This document shows, in pieces, positions 18,301 through 27,270 of a stretch of 64,000 bases of DNA; position 1 is the first letter of the stretch, and every line of letters starts with the position of its first letter. The DNA is from Halanaerobium salsuginis (GTDB lineage Bacteria > Bacillota > Halanaerobiia > Halanaerobiales > Halanaerobiaceae): NCBI RefSeq assembly GCF_900114545.1, contig NZ_FOTI01000004.1, forward strand, positions 1 to 64,000, read 5' to 3'. The notes under the pieces are model-generated. The model was not told the DNA's origin, searched no databases, and saw nothing but the letters and a program-made list of their open reading frames with translations. Position numbers and translations under genes: made by a program.

Positions 18301-19086
18301 TTATTCTTCATAAAGATAAAATGATTGAAATATTTTCTGCAGATTATATTGTTCAGGTGAAAAAATATACTCGGTATTACCCAGGAAGAAATAACCACCT
18401 GAATTAAGAGCAGCTGTAAATTTTTTAATCAGAGTGTCTTTCATATCTTTAGTTAGATAAATAAAAAAGTTGCGGCTTAAAATTAAATCCCAATTATTAG
18501 AAAAGCGAGAATTAATTAAATCTTTTTGTTCAAACTTAACCAGAGATTTAATAGTTGGTTTGAGCCCAAAAGTTTTTTCATCAGCACTTTCTCTGAAATA
18601 TTTTTTTAATAATGAATCCGAAACATTTTTTAATGAATTTTCCTTATATTGAGCTTTTTTTGCTTCTGCTAAAATTGTGTGATCAAGATCAGTTGCATAA
18701 ATTTCAAACCGGGAATTATCTATTCCCATTTCTTTTAAAATGATTCCTAAAGTATAAGGTTCAGAACCATTTGAACACGGTGCACTCCAGATTTTAATCT
18801 TCTTTTTTTGCTCAAAAAGTTTTGGCAGGACATCACTCTGCAGGAATTCAAAGTTTTCAGGATTGCGAAAAAACTCAGAAGTATTAATTGTAAAATGATT
18901 TAAGTAAGCATCTTTAAATTCACCATCATTTTTAATCAACTCAATACACTGTTCATAATCTTTGACTTGATATCTTCTCATTAAACTTTTAGTTCTTCTT
19001 TCCACTCGATCCAGTTTATAACCATCTAGATCAATATTCAAGATTTTTTTAGCCTGATCTTTAAATTCAGTAAATTTCATCCCCAT
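18301..19086 (-). CDS. cheR: Chemotaxis protein methyltransferase CheR
   Basis: A 261-residue S-adenosylmethionine-dependent enzyme that methylates glutamates of chemoreceptors. After a helical N-terminal domain, the cofactor site reads IWSAPCSNGSEPYTLGI (near residue 100), with YATDLDHTIL and the late ILSRNFFIYLTKDMKD motif (normally CRNVLIYF). It begins 5 bp after cheB ends; its ribosome site GGAGGGA lies in the end of cheB, so the two are an operon. The receptors it modifies probably include those at 37.8-41.6 kb. Confidence 0.92.
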   Translation of the reverse strand: MGMKFTEFKDQAKKILNIDLDGYKLDRVERRTKSLMRRYQVKDYEQCIELIKNDGEFKDAYLNHFTINTSEFFRNPENFEFLQSDVLPKLFEQKKKIKIWSAPCSNGSEPYTLGIILKEMGIDNSRFEIYATDLDHTILAEAKKAQYKENSLKNVSDSLLKKYFRESADEKTFGLKPTIKSLVKFEQKDLINSRFSNNWDLILSRNFFIYLTKDMKDTLIKKFTAALNSGGYFFLGNTEYIFSPEQYNLQKIFQSFYLYEE

Positions 19087-19091
19087 ATAAA

Positions 19092-20114
19092 TTATCCCTC
19101 CAAAATTTCTGTTATTCTAGCTCCAATTTCCTCAATTCGTTTGATTTCATGATAGGCACCGGCTTTAACTGCGGCCGAAGGCATTCCATAAACTAAAGCA
19201 GTTTCCTTAGATTCGATGATTCCATAGGCACCATTTTTAACAAGAGCGCTCATTCCTTCAGCTCCGTCATGACCCATTCCAGTTAAAATAACTCCAATTA
19301 AGCGCTCACCAGCAAAATTTTTGGCCAGACTTTCCATCATATAATCAACACAGGGACGAACACCGTGTATTCTATCTTTCTGATTTAACTCAACTTTTCC
19401 CTGGGCATTAATTTCTAAATGATAATCTCCTGGTGCCAATAAACCATGACCAGGCTTTATTTGATCACCAGCTTCTGCTTCCTTTACTTTTAGCCCGGAA
19501 ACTCGATCTAATCTAGCAGCAAGAGTTTTAGTAAATCCTGGTGGCATATGCTGTACAATTACAAAAGCAGCAGGAGAATTTTTGGGAATCGATTCGAACA
19601 ATTTATTTAAAGCTCTTGGACCTCCAGAGGAAGAGCCGACGGCAACTATTGGGAAATCTTTGCTTTTTTTGAATTTTTTCTTTGTTTTAGGTTTTCTAGA
19701 TAAAGTGCTAGTTGTCGCAGAATTTTTCTGCAGTGAAGCTTTAATTTTCATTATTAATTCTTCCTTAATAGAATCAATGTTTAATGAGATTGATCCAGAA
19801 GGCTTAGGAATAAAATCAAAAGCTCCTAATTCCAGTGCTTTAAAAACAGTTTCACTATTATCAAGTGCACTTACCATAATTACAGGTAAATTAGGATATT
19901 TACTTTTTACTTTTTCCAGAGTTTCTAAACCATTCAATTTTGGCATCTCTATATCAAGCATTAAAACATCGACTTCATATTTTTTTAATTTATTTAGTGC
20001 ATCTAATCCATTGTAAGCAGTGATAGAGACTTTTAACTCGGGGTCTTTTTCTACAGTATCCGAGAATATTTTTCTCATAAAAGCTGAGTCATCACAGATC
20101 ATAACTTTAATCAT
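19092..20114 (-). CDS. cheB: Chemotaxis response regulator and receptor methylesterase CheB
   Basis: A 340-residue two-domain protein that removes methyl groups from, or deamidates, chemoreceptors. The receiver domain has DD at residues 8-9, phospho-acceptor Asp54 in LMLDIEMPKLNG and lysine in IPKPSG. The linker is basic (KPKTKKKFKKSK). The esterase domain shows the catalytic serine in AVGSSSGGP, histidine in VQHMPPGFT and aspartate in TGMGHDGAEG. Opposite-strand reading frames here are shadows. Ribosome site GGGAGGT lies 6-7 nt before the ATG. Confidence 0.95.
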   Translation of the reverse strand: MIKVMICDDSAFMRKIFSDTVEKDPELKVSITAYNGLDALNKLKKYEVDVLMLDIEMPKLNGLETLEKVKSKYPNLPVIMVSALDNSETVFKALELGAFDFIPKPSGSISLNIDSIKEELIMKIKASLQKNSATTSTLSRKPKTKKKFKKSKDFPIVAVGSSSGGPRALNKLFESIPKNSPAAFVIVQHMPPGFTKTLAARLDRVSGLKVKEAEAGDQIKPGHGLLAPGDYHLEINAQGKVELNQKDRIHGVRPCVDYMMESLAKNFAGERLIGVILTGMGHDGAEGMSALVKNGAYGIIESKETALVYGMPSAAVKAGAYHEIKRIEEIGARITEILEG

Positions 20115-20471
20115 AAAATTTACCTCCCAATTAAACTTTCGAAGTATGAAACAACTAAAATTATTAATAAATTGATGTCACTATAACTTAAATTTAATTT
20201 ATCCTTATAAATAATATATTCTTTGTTAAGTAATTAAACCCTTTTAAAAGTGTTAAATTTCTAGTAAAAATATAATTTAAACTATTTATTTATATTATTT
20301 AGTTGTAAAAGTTGTAAAATAGAGATAATTTTGATTTGGAGCCTCCTTAAGACTGTGTTATAATATAAGTGTAAATAAACTTGCTATAATATCAGTTTAA
20401 TTCTGCTTAGACAACTAAGCTAAATAATTCTGGTTTTAAATATCTATTTGCAAGGAGGAGTTGTATTTAAA
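20115..20471. other. Divergent intergenic region with sigma-A promoter for yvyF-type gene
   Basis: This AT-rich gap separates cheB (minus) from the flagellar-region gene (plus). On the plus strand TTGGAG (20336-20341), a 17-nt spacer and TATAAT (20359-20364) make a good promoter; a second TATAAT at 20385-20390 lacks a clear -35. GCTTAG-ACAA-CTAAGC at 20405-20420 is a small perfect inverted repeat in the leader. I found no convincing minus-strand promoter for cheB and no small gene. Confidence 0.5.
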
Positions 20472-20876
20472 ATGAATCTAATTAATTGTAAAGAGTGTGG
20501 TAAATTATTTGCTTCTTCAGGCTCAAAAGTTTGTCCTGATTGTCAGAAAGCAGAAGAAGAAAAATTTGAGATTGTTAAAGATTTTCTCTGGGATAACCCT
20601 AATTCAACTATAAAGAAAGTTGAAAAAGAGACAGGTGTAGAGCGAGAACTAATTATTAAATTTATGCGAGAAGATCGCCTGGCTGCAGAAGGACTTCTAG
20701 TAGACTATACTTTAAAGTGTAAACACTGTGGTAAAGCTATACAATCTGGAGTTTTTTGTGAAGACTGTCGTAATAAAATGATTAGTGAACTAAGCTATGA
20801 TGAGCAGTCTGACCAGGAAGAACAAGCTAAGGGTAATCAAGAGATGTTTTTAAAAGATCGCTTTCGCAGGAAATAA
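20472..20876 (+). CDS. YvyF-type flagellar-region protein with two zinc-ribbon-like cysteine sets
   Basis: A 134-residue protein resembling the YvyF/TIGR03826 family usually found beside flgM and flgK in Firmicutes. The N-terminal set is CKECGK..KVCPDCQK (residues 5-23), then a helix-turn-helix-like segment (STIKKVEKETGVERELIIKFMREDRL), then a second set, CKHCGK..GVFCEDC. It may bind DNA or regulate flagellar genes; its exact role is not established. ATG 20472 is in frame after AAGGAGG at 20453-20459, a rather long spacing of 12 nt. It is 21 kb from the flagellar cluster that normally contains it. Confidence 0.72.
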   Translation: MNLINCKECGKLFASSGSKVCPDCQKAEEEKFEIVKDFLWDNPNSTIKKVEKETGVERELIIKFMREDRLAAEGLLVDYTLKCKHCGKAIQSGVFCEDCRNKMISELSYDEQSDQEEQAKGNQEMFLKDRFRRK

Positions 20877-20891
20877 TAAGAGTTATAAAAG

Positions 20892-20918
20892 GCCTGTTTT
20901 TTTGCCAGGCTTTTTTTT
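20892..20918 (+). terminator. Rho-independent terminator
   Basis: GCCTG (20892-20896) and CAGGC (20906-20910) flank a T-rich loop, followed by eight Ts, just after the yvyF-type gene. Confidence 0.75.
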
Positions 20919-21000
20919 GGTTATTAAAGTTTAAATTTTCAAAATAGACTTTTAATTAATTCTTTTTGTGATATAATAAAAATAGATTTTAGTTGAGAAC

Positions 21001-21021
21001 TATTCTCTTAATCTGAGAATA
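21001..21021. promoter_or_regulatory. Inverted repeat, possible operator of the third sugar operon
   Basis: TATTCTC and GAGAATA flank a 7-nt spacer, about 25 bp after a TATAAT box (20972-20977) with no strong -35. Its position just downstream of a possible promoter fits a repressor site. No regulator gene adjoins this operon. Confidence 0.35.
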
Positions 21022-21099
21022 AATCTACAAAATTATCAGGAGACAAGGAATAAGCTGGTCAGACAAGTTTAAATTAAAAAAACTGAAAATTTCTAAAGT

Positions 21100-21109
21100 G
21101 GAGGTGATT
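21100..21109 (+). promoter_or_regulatory. Orphan Shine-Dalgarno sequence in operon leader
   Basis: GGAGGTGATT fully matches the complement of the 16S rRNA tail, about 70 nt before the binding-protein start, which has its own AAGGAGGAC. Only a CTG-initiated 8-codon frame would follow. It is the third such site before a binding-protein gene here. Confidence 0.45.
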
Positions 21110-21179
21110 CTGACAATAATAGTAAATTTAATTTAGCTATTTATTTAAAGTCTGTCTAAAAAATAAGGAGGACATTTAA

Positions 21180-22436
21180 ATGCTACTTAAAAAGAATATT
21201 TTTATTATAACTTTAATTAGTTTGTTTTTGCTTTTTGTCTTCAATTTTTCAGTTTTAGCCCAGGGAGAAGTAGAAGTTTTTAGTTGGTGGACAGGTGGAG
21301 GAGAAGAAGAGGGCCTGAATGCTCTGATTGAACTTTTTAATCAGAACTATCCTGAGGTTGAATTTATTAATGCAACTGTAGCCGGGGGAGCTGGTTCCAA
21401 TGCTAAAGCTGTTTTGAAAACTAGAATGGTAGGTGGAAATCCACCTGACTCATTCCAGGTTCATGGCGGTGCAGAACTAGTTAATACTTATGTTGAAACT
21501 GGTATGATGGAGCCAATTACAGATTTACTGGAAGAATGGGGAGTAAAAGATAAATTTAATCAACAAATTTTAGAAATGTCTTCTTATGAAGGTGAATATT
21601 ATTCTATTCCAGTTAATGTTCATCGTTCTAATGCAATGTTTTATAATAAAAAATTGTTGGCTGAAAATAATGTTGAGCCACCAACAGATTTGGTAAGTTT
21701 TATTGATGCTTTAGCAAAACTTGATCAGGCTGGTGTAGTACCACTTGCTTTAGGTGACACTAATAAATGGCCAGCAACTCAAATCTTTGAAACTTTACTT
21801 GTTGCTCACTTAGGTCCTGAAGGCTATAATGGTCTCTGGAATGGTAAAACAGCAGCTGATAATTCTGCAATTAGAGCTGCATTGGTTGATTTTGATAAAA
21901 TTATGCAGTATGTTAATCAAGATCATTCTGCTTTGACCTGGCAGGATGCAACTCAATTAGTGCAAGAAGATGAAGCAGCTTTTAATATTATGGGAGATTG
22001 GGCCGAAGGTTATTTAAAAACATTAGGTTGGACTCCAGATCAGGAGTTTGGCTGGATGCCTGTTCCGGGTACTTCAGGTACTTTTATTGTTGTAACTGAT
22101 ACTTTTGGTCTGCCGAAAGATGCGCCAGATCCTGAAAATGCTAAAAAGTGGCTAAAGACTATTGCTTCAGTAGAAGGTCAGGATACCTTTAATCCAATTA
22201 AAGGATCAATTCCAGCTCGGCTTGATGCAGATAAAAGTAAATATGATCCCTATTTAACTTCTGCTATGAATGACTTTGCTGAAGACACTCTTTCACCATC
22301 AATTGCCCATGGATCTGCTGCTCCAGAAGGGTTTATAACTGCTTTAAATGATACAATTAATGCTTTTATAACCACTGGTGATGTAGATCAAGCTTTTGAA
22401 AACTTCCAAAAAAATCATGCTGATTATGTTGAATAA
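21180..22436 (+). CDS. ABC importer sugar-binding protein, glucose/mannose type
   Basis: A 418-residue family 1 solute-binding protein. The signal peptide spans residues 1-27 (FNFSVLA before QGEV), without a lipobox cysteine. The mature start VEVFSWWTGGGEEEGLNAL, the AGGAGSNAKAVLKTRM block and SIPVNVHRSNAMFYNK resemble glucose/mannose binding proteins of the GtsA kind (Thermus, Pseudomonas). A glucose, mannose or related monosaccharide or oligosaccharide ligand is therefore likely (inference). It precedes two permease genes and is followed by an intercistronic hairpin. Confidence 0.87.
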   Translation: MLLKKNIFIITLISLFLLFVFNFSVLAQGEVEVFSWWTGGGEEEGLNALIELFNQNYPEVEFINATVAGGAGSNAKAVLKTRMVGGNPPDSFQVHGGAELVNTYVETGMMEPITDLLEEWGVKDKFNQQILEMSSYEGEYYSIPVNVHRSNAMFYNKKLLAENNVEPPTDLVSFIDALAKLDQAGVVPLALGDTNKWPATQIFETLLVAHLGPEGYNGLWNGKTAADNSAIRAALVDFDKIMQYVNQDHSALTWQDATQLVQEDEAAFNIMGDWAEGYLKTLGWTPDQEFGWMPVPGTSGTFIVVTDTFGLPKDAPDPENAKKWLKTIASVEGQDTFNPIKGSIPARLDADKSKYDPYLTSAMNDFAEDTLSPSIAHGSAAPEGFITALNDTINAFITTGDVDQAFENFQKNHADYVE

Positions 22437-22480
22437 TTAGTTTGCTTATTTAAACTATTATTAAGTAAGTTTAATTTATC

Positions 22481-22503
22481 TCCCCTCCTGTTTCAGGGGG
22501 GGA
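22481..22503 (+). promoter_or_regulatory. Hairpin between binding protein and permease genes
   Basis: TCCCCTCCTG pairs with CAGGGGGGGA over 10 bp (one G-U) around a TTT loop, 44 nt after the binding-protein stop. A few Ts follow after an A-rich gap, so partial termination is possible, but mRNA stabilisation is equally likely. Confidence 0.55.
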
Positions 22504-22530
22504 AGATTTATTTTTATGGAGTGATCAATA

Positions 22531-23451
22531 ATGAAAAGAAAACACAAAGAATCACTTACTTCACTAGCCATTCTGTCACCATCAATCATTACTCTAGCTA
22601 TTTTTGTTTATGGTTTTATTAGTAGAAGCGTTCAAATTTCGATGTTAGATTGGAACACTTTTGCTAGTTTTATGAAAAAAGCCAGAGAGTATGTTGGTCT
22701 GGATAATTATTATGAATTATTTACTGAAGCAAGATTTCAGACCGATCTCTGGAACACTTTGTATTTTACTATTTTTTTCATTGTAGGTTGTCTGGCAATT
22801 GGAATTTTACTATCATTAATTTTAAATAATAAGCCAAAGGGTGGCTATATATTTCAGAATCTTTATCTTTTTCCAATGGCAATTTCTTTTGTAGTAACTG
22901 GTACAGTCTGGCGTTGGATTTTTTCGCCTGGCAGGCTGCCAGCTGATCCAAGGGGAATTAATTTATTATTGAGTCATCTTGGTCTGGAAAAATTACAGTG
23001 GTCCTGGTTTACCAGTACTTTTAGTTTTCTGCATTTCAATGTTGCTCTAGTAGCAGTTATTATAGCAGCTGTCTGGCAGTATTCCGGCTATACAATGGCT
23101 ATGTGGCTGGCCGGTCTGAGAGGTATCGACGAACAGCTTGTTGAAGCAGCTCGAATTGATGGAGCTAGTAAGTGGCAGATTTTTACTAAAATTTTATTTC
23201 CTATTCAAAAACCGATTACTTTATCGGCCATTATTGTACTGGCTCATGTTTCGCTCAAAGCTTTTGCTTTAATTTATGCTATGACAGGTAGTGGACCTAA
23301 TAATGTAACAGATATACCAGCTGTATATATGTTTGAAGCAACTTTTAGATCAAATCGCTATTCTACAGGTTCAGCAATTGCTATCGTACTGTTAATGATG
23401 GTTGGTTTATTAATTATACCATATCTAATTAACAGCTTTAAGGAGGATTAG
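22531..23451 (+). CDS. ABC sugar importer permease 1
   Basis: A 306-residue membrane subunit with six predicted segments (the first is LAILSPSIITLAIFVYGFI). The ATPase-contact loop reads EAARIDGASKWQIFTKILFPIQKP. Ribosome site GGAGTGA precedes the ATG. Its end contains the ribosome site of the next permease, so the two are coupled. Resembles GtsB-type permeases. Confidence 0.87.
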   Translation: MKRKHKESLTSLAILSPSIITLAIFVYGFISRSVQISMLDWNTFASFMKKAREYVGLDNYYELFTEARFQTDLWNTLYFTIFFIVGCLAIGILLSLILNNKPKGGYIFQNLYLFPMAISFVVTGTVWRWIFSPGRLPADPRGINLLLSHLGLEKLQWSWFTSTFSFLHFNVALVAVIIAAVWQYSGYTMAMWLAGLRGIDEQLVEAARIDGASKWQIFTKILFPIQKPITLSAIIVLAHVSLKAFALIYAMTGSGPNNVTDIPAVYMFEATFRSNRYSTGSAIAIVLLMMVGLLIIPYLINSFKED

Positions 23452-23454
23452 CAG

Positions 23455-24282
23455 ATGAACGAAAAACTAACTACCACTGAAAAAATAATAAGATATGCAG
23501 TACTGCTCATTTTTGCTTTATTTTTCTTGCTGCCAATGTATGTACTGCTCTCAACCAGTCTCAAAAGTTTTTCCGAAGTTTCAATTAATACAATGTGGCA
23601 GCTGCCAACTGCTCTTTCTTTTTCTGGTTTAAGAGAAGCTTTTAAAAAGTTGGCGCCTAATATTATGAATAGTTTTTATCTGGTAATACCAGCTACTATA
23701 CTTTCTGCTCTGCTTGGTTCTTTAAATGGTTATGTTTTATCACATTGGAAATTTAAAGGTTCTGACACCTTATTTGCTTTAATTTTATTTGGAATGTTTA
23801 TACCATATCAAAGTGTTTTATTTCCCCTTGTCCAATTTATGCAGCAGATTAATCTTTATGGTTCTATTCCTGGATTAATTTTAGTGCATGTAGTTTATGG
23901 ATTGCCAATTACTACTTTGATGTTTAGAAACTACTATCAAGATGTTCCAGAGGCTCTGACTGAAGCTGCTAAAGTTGATGGAGCAAATATCTTTAATATT
24001 TATCGTCATATTTTTTTCCCCATTTCTATTCCATCTTTTGTAGTTGTATTTATCTGGCAGTTTACTAATATCTGGAACGAATTTCTTTTTGCAGTAACTT
24101 TAACTAATACACAGAGTCAGCCAATTACAGTAGCTTTAACTAATTTAGCTGGTAGCCAGGTAGTAGAGTGGAATGTGCAAATGAGTGGAGCAATTATTAC
24201 AGCTTTGCCAACTTTACTGGTTTATATAATTTTTGGTCGTTATTTTATTAAAGGAATGCTGGCAGGCTCAGTTAAAGGCTAG
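23455..24282 (+). CDS. ABC sugar importer permease 2
   Basis: A 275-residue membrane subunit with six predicted segments, the EAA-type loop [25 protein letters not shown] and the end [12 protein letters not shown]. It begins 3 bp after the preceding stop, with AAGGAGG inside that gene's end. Last gene of the operon; no ATPase gene is present. Confidence 0.87.
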   Translation: MNEKLTTTEKIIRYAVLLIFALFFLLPMYVLLSTSLKSFSEVSINTMWQLPTALSFSGLREAFKKLAPNIMNSFYLVIPATILSALLGSLNGYVLSHWKFKGSDTLFALILFGMFIPYQSVLFPLVQFMQQINLYGSIPGLILVHVVYGLPITTLMFRNYYQDVPEALTEAAKVDGANIFNIYRHIFFPISIPSFVVVFIWQFTNIWNEFLFAVTLTNTQSQPITVALTNLAGSQVVEWNVQMSGAIITALPTLLVYIIFGRYFIKGMLAGSVKG

Positions 24283-24302
24283 ATACTAAAAGATTAATTT
24301 TT

Positions 24303-24336
24303 AAACCCAGTTCTCAATGAGAACTGGGTTTTAGTT
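24303..24336 (+). terminator. Rho-independent terminator of the third sugar operon
   Basis: AAACCCAGTTCTC and its exact complement flank a 3-nt AAT loop, followed by a T-rich tail. The remaining gap to 24522 shows no gene or clear promoter. Confidence 0.85.
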
Positions 24337-24522
24337 TTATCTGCTATTAGTTAGCTATTTATAATTTTTAAAGAGGTATTTTTTAGTTTTTAACGAAATA
24401 ATTACTTAGTAAGCTTTAAAAATATTAATTGTTTTAATCAATATGGTTTATTTATTAAAGTAGGGTAAAGCTAAGTCGCCAGAGTGATTTTTAATAATAA
24501 TTTTAAATAGGAGTTGGCAATA

Positions 24523-25515
24523 ATGAAAAAGATAAAATGGGGTATTCTTGGCTGTGCTAATATAGCTAAAAAAGCAGTGATTCCAGCTATTATAGCAGCT
24601 GCTAATTCAGAACTTTATGCTGTAGCAAGCCGTGATCAGGTTAAGGCAAAATCATTTGCTGCTGAGTTTTCCGCTGCCAAATACTATACTAATTATGCTG
24701 ATTTGTTAGCTGATCAAGATTTAGATGCAATTTATATTCCACTACCAAATAATTTACATCGAGAATGGGCAATTAAAGCGGCTGCAGCTGGCAAACATAT
24801 TTTATGTGAAAAGCCGCTTTCTGGTAAAAATATAACTGAAGCTGAAGAGATGTATGCTGCTGCCCAGGAAAATGATGTTCTTTTAATGGAAGCATTTATG
24901 TATCGTTTTCAGCCGTTTGTTAAACAGCTTAAAAAAATGATATCTGATGGTGTAATTGGAGAATTAAAGGAAATTAAAGCTAATTTTACTTTTAATATTA
25001 GTGATCAGACAGATAATATTAGACTGAGTCGGAAATTAGATGGCGGAGCTTTAAATGATATTGGTTGTTATACAGTTAATATTAGCCGTTACTTATTTGG
25101 CGAGAAACCACTTCAGGTTGCTAATTTCTTTGAAGAAGCTGAAAATGGAGTTGACTTATCAGGTAGTGCCACTCTCTACTTCAGTCAGAGTAGATTTGCC
25201 AATCTTTATTATAGCATTAATTCTTATCCAGAACAGGACTTAGAAGTTATCGGATCCGAGGGTAGTATTAAGGTACCAGGCTTTTTTTCCTGGTTGGAAG
25301 ATAACTATTTTTTAATTAATAAATCTGGTCAGGAAGAAAAACTTTCTGTTGAAACTGGTCCCCAGTATCAGCTAGAAATTGAAGCTTTTGCTGATGCTAT
25401 TTTAAACAATACACCATTACCACTTACAATTGAAGCAGAAACCTATCCTAATTTAGAAGTAATGGATGCTATGCGGAAATCTGCCCGGGAAGAAATTATA
25501 GTAAAACTTAGTTAA
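24523..25515 (+). CDS. Gfo/Idh/MocA-family NAD(P)-dependent oxidoreductase
   Basis: A 330-residue sugar or cyclitol dehydrogenase-type enzyme. The N-terminal Rossmann fold starts KIKWGILGCANIAKKAV; the active-site lysine motif is CEKPLSG (near residue 94), and DGGALNDIGCY (near residue 170) is the substrate-domain signature. The substrate cannot be told from sequence; related enzymes act on deoxy-sugars, xylose or inositol. ATG 24523 is preferred because TAGGAG ends 9 nt before it, while an in-frame TTG at 24514 touches that site. Transcribed apart from the preceding importer, since a terminator lies between. Confidence 0.87.
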   Translation: MKKIKWGILGCANIAKKAVIPAIIAAANSELYAVASRDQVKAKSFAAEFSAAKYYTNYADLLADQDLDAIYIPLPNNLHREWAIKAAAAGKHILCEKPLSGKNITEAEEMYAAAQENDVLLMEAFMYRFQPFVKQLKKMISDGVIGELKEIKANFTFNISDQTDNIRLSRKLDGGALNDIGCYTVNISRYLFGEKPLQVANFFEEAENGVDLSGSATLYFSQSRFANLYYSINSYPEQDLEVIGSEGSIKVPGFFSWLEDNYFLINKSGQEEKLSVETGPQYQLEIEAFADAILNNTPLPLTIEAETYPNLEVMDAMRKSAREEIIVKLS

Positions 25516-25637
25516 AGCTATAAAAAAAGCTGATTTTTATTTAATCATTGTTAGCTAATTGTGAGCTTTTTTAAATTAAGACTGGATTTTTTTTGTGAAA
25601 TCAAATAAAATAATAAAAAAAGCGGGGGGACTGGATT

Positions 25638-27203
25638 GTGGAAGTTATGGGAAATGTTAATCAGGTAATAGAAGAATTGCTTGTTTATGGTGAGAATAAA
25701 GGTTTATTGGGAGAATGGGATAAAATAGCAGCACGTAACCGGATCAGAGAAATACTTGCTATAGAAAGTAGTCCAGCTGAACCTCTAATAGCAGAGGATA
25801 TTAGTAGTCCACTTGATCCACAGCCTTTATTAGATCAATTACTTGCTTATGCAGTTAAGGTTGGTTTAATAAGCGATCAAATTACAGAAAAAGACTTGCT
25901 GGATACTAAGATTATGGGAGCTCTTACTCCCCGGCAATCAGAAGTTAGTCGTAATTTTTATCAAACTGCTGAAACTGAAGGAATAAAAAGAGCAACTGTA
26001 GAATATTATAATTTTGCGAAAGCCACTAATTATATTCGTCAAGCAAGAATTGCAAGGAATATTAATTGGACTGCCGAAAATAAATATGGTCAGATTGAAA
26101 TAACTATTAATCTTTCTAAACCAGAAAAAGATCCAGCTGAAATAGAAAAAGCACGTAATCAGGTTCAAAGCAATTATCCCAGCTGTTTTCTCTGCCTTGA
26201 AAATGTTGGCTATCCGGGTAATTTTAAACATCCAGCTCGTCAAAACCATCGAGTCATTCCACTTAAGCTGCAAAATGAAGATTGGTTTTTACAGTATTCT
26301 CCCTATGTTTATTATAATGAGCATTGTATAGTTTTTCACCGGCAGCATATACCAATGCGGATTAATAAAAACACCTTTGCTGTTTTATTAGATTTTGTAG
26401 AAAAGCTGCCCCATTATTTTATTGGTTCTAATGCTGATTTACCATTAGTAGGTGGCTCAATTTTAAGCCATGATCATTATCAAGGTGGGCGTCACATTTT
26501 TCCAATGGAAGAAGCTGAAGAGGAAGCTTATTATCTTCACCCAACTTTTCCTGACCTGGAAATTAGCCGCCTCAAGTGGCCTTTATCAGTTATTAGGCTT
26601 AAAGCAGCTGTTCGAGAAGATATAATTAATCTAGCGGCAAAAGTATTAACAGCCTGGCGTGAGTATTCAGATCCGGAGCTTAATATTTTAGCTTTTTCTG
26701 AACAGGATCAGCAAAAAACACCTCATAATACAATTACTCCAATTGCTCGCCAGAAAAATAATCTTTACGAGTTGGATCTTGTTTTAAGAAATAATCGAAA
26801 AGATGAAGAATATCCAGAAGGAATTTTTCATCCGCATCGAGAACTTCACCATATTAAAAAAGAGAATATTGGTTTAATTGAAGTTATGGGTAGAGCAATT
26901 TTACCCGGCAGGTTAAAAGCAGAGCTTAATTTAATTAGTGATTATTTAAGTGGTAAGCTGGAATTTTCAGATTTAGAAAACAGAGCAGAACTGCAAAAAC
27001 ATTTAGCCTGGATCAAATTACTAAAAAATAAATATGGTACCTCATTGAGTAGTGAAAAAGCAGAGAAAGTTCTGGAAGCAGAAGTAGCGGACAAATTTAG
27101 CCGGGTACTTGAGGATGCAGGGGTATATAAAAATAATGCTGTAGGACAGCAGGGGTTTGATAGATTTATGGCCAGCCTTGGTATTGAAAAAAAGGAATTT
27201 TAA
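25638..27203 (+). CDS. galT: Galactose-1-phosphate uridylyltransferase, Firmicutes type
   Basis: A 521-residue enzyme of the Leloir pathway that swaps UMP between UDP-glucose and galactose-1-phosphate. The active-site region reads LVGGSILSHDHYQGGRH (near residues 270-287), and FPSCFLCLENVGYPGNFKHPARQNHR-type sequence marks the long Firmicutes GalT class (about 500 residues against about 350 in E. coli). No galK or galE is adjacent. The GTG start has a G-rich ribosome site (GGGGGGA) 7 nt upstream. A weak AAGCT-type hairpin lies in the gap before it. Confidence 0.9.
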   Translation: MEVMGNVNQVIEELLVYGENKGLLGEWDKIAARNRIREILAIESSPAEPLIAEDISSPLDPQPLLDQLLAYAVKVGLISDQITEKDLLDTKIMGALTPRQSEVSRNFYQTAETEGIKRATVEYYNFAKATNYIRQARIARNINWTAENKYGQIEITINLSKPEKDPAEIEKARNQVQSNYPSCFLCLENVGYPGNFKHPARQNHRVIPLKLQNEDWFLQYSPYVYYNEHCIVFHRQHIPMRINKNTFAVLLDFVEKLPHYFIGSNADLPLVGGSILSHDHYQGGRHIFPMEEAEEEAYYLHPTFPDLEISRLKWPLSVIRLKAAVREDIINLAAKVLTAWREYSDPELNILAFSEQDQQKTPHNTITPIARQKNNLYELDLVLRNNRKDEEYPEGIFHPHRELHHIKKENIGLIEVMGRAILPGRLKAELNLISDYLSGKLEFSDLENRAELQKHLAWIKLLKNKYGTSLSSEKAEKVLEAEVADKFSRVLEDAGVYKNNAVGQQGFDRFMASLGIEKKEF

Positions 27204-27270
27204 ATTAATTTGAGTTCAGTTTCCTAGATTGATTAGCCGAAAAATTAAGCATAGAAGGAAGTGGTTGAGG

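Noticed and set aside
19582-20016. 144-codon frame opposite cheB
   Set aside because: cheB is a fully recognised gene with all catalytic motifs; the opposite frame has no domain or ribosome site.
25938-26273. 111-codon frame opposite galT
   Set aside because: Shadow of galT; low-complexity translation and no ribosome site.
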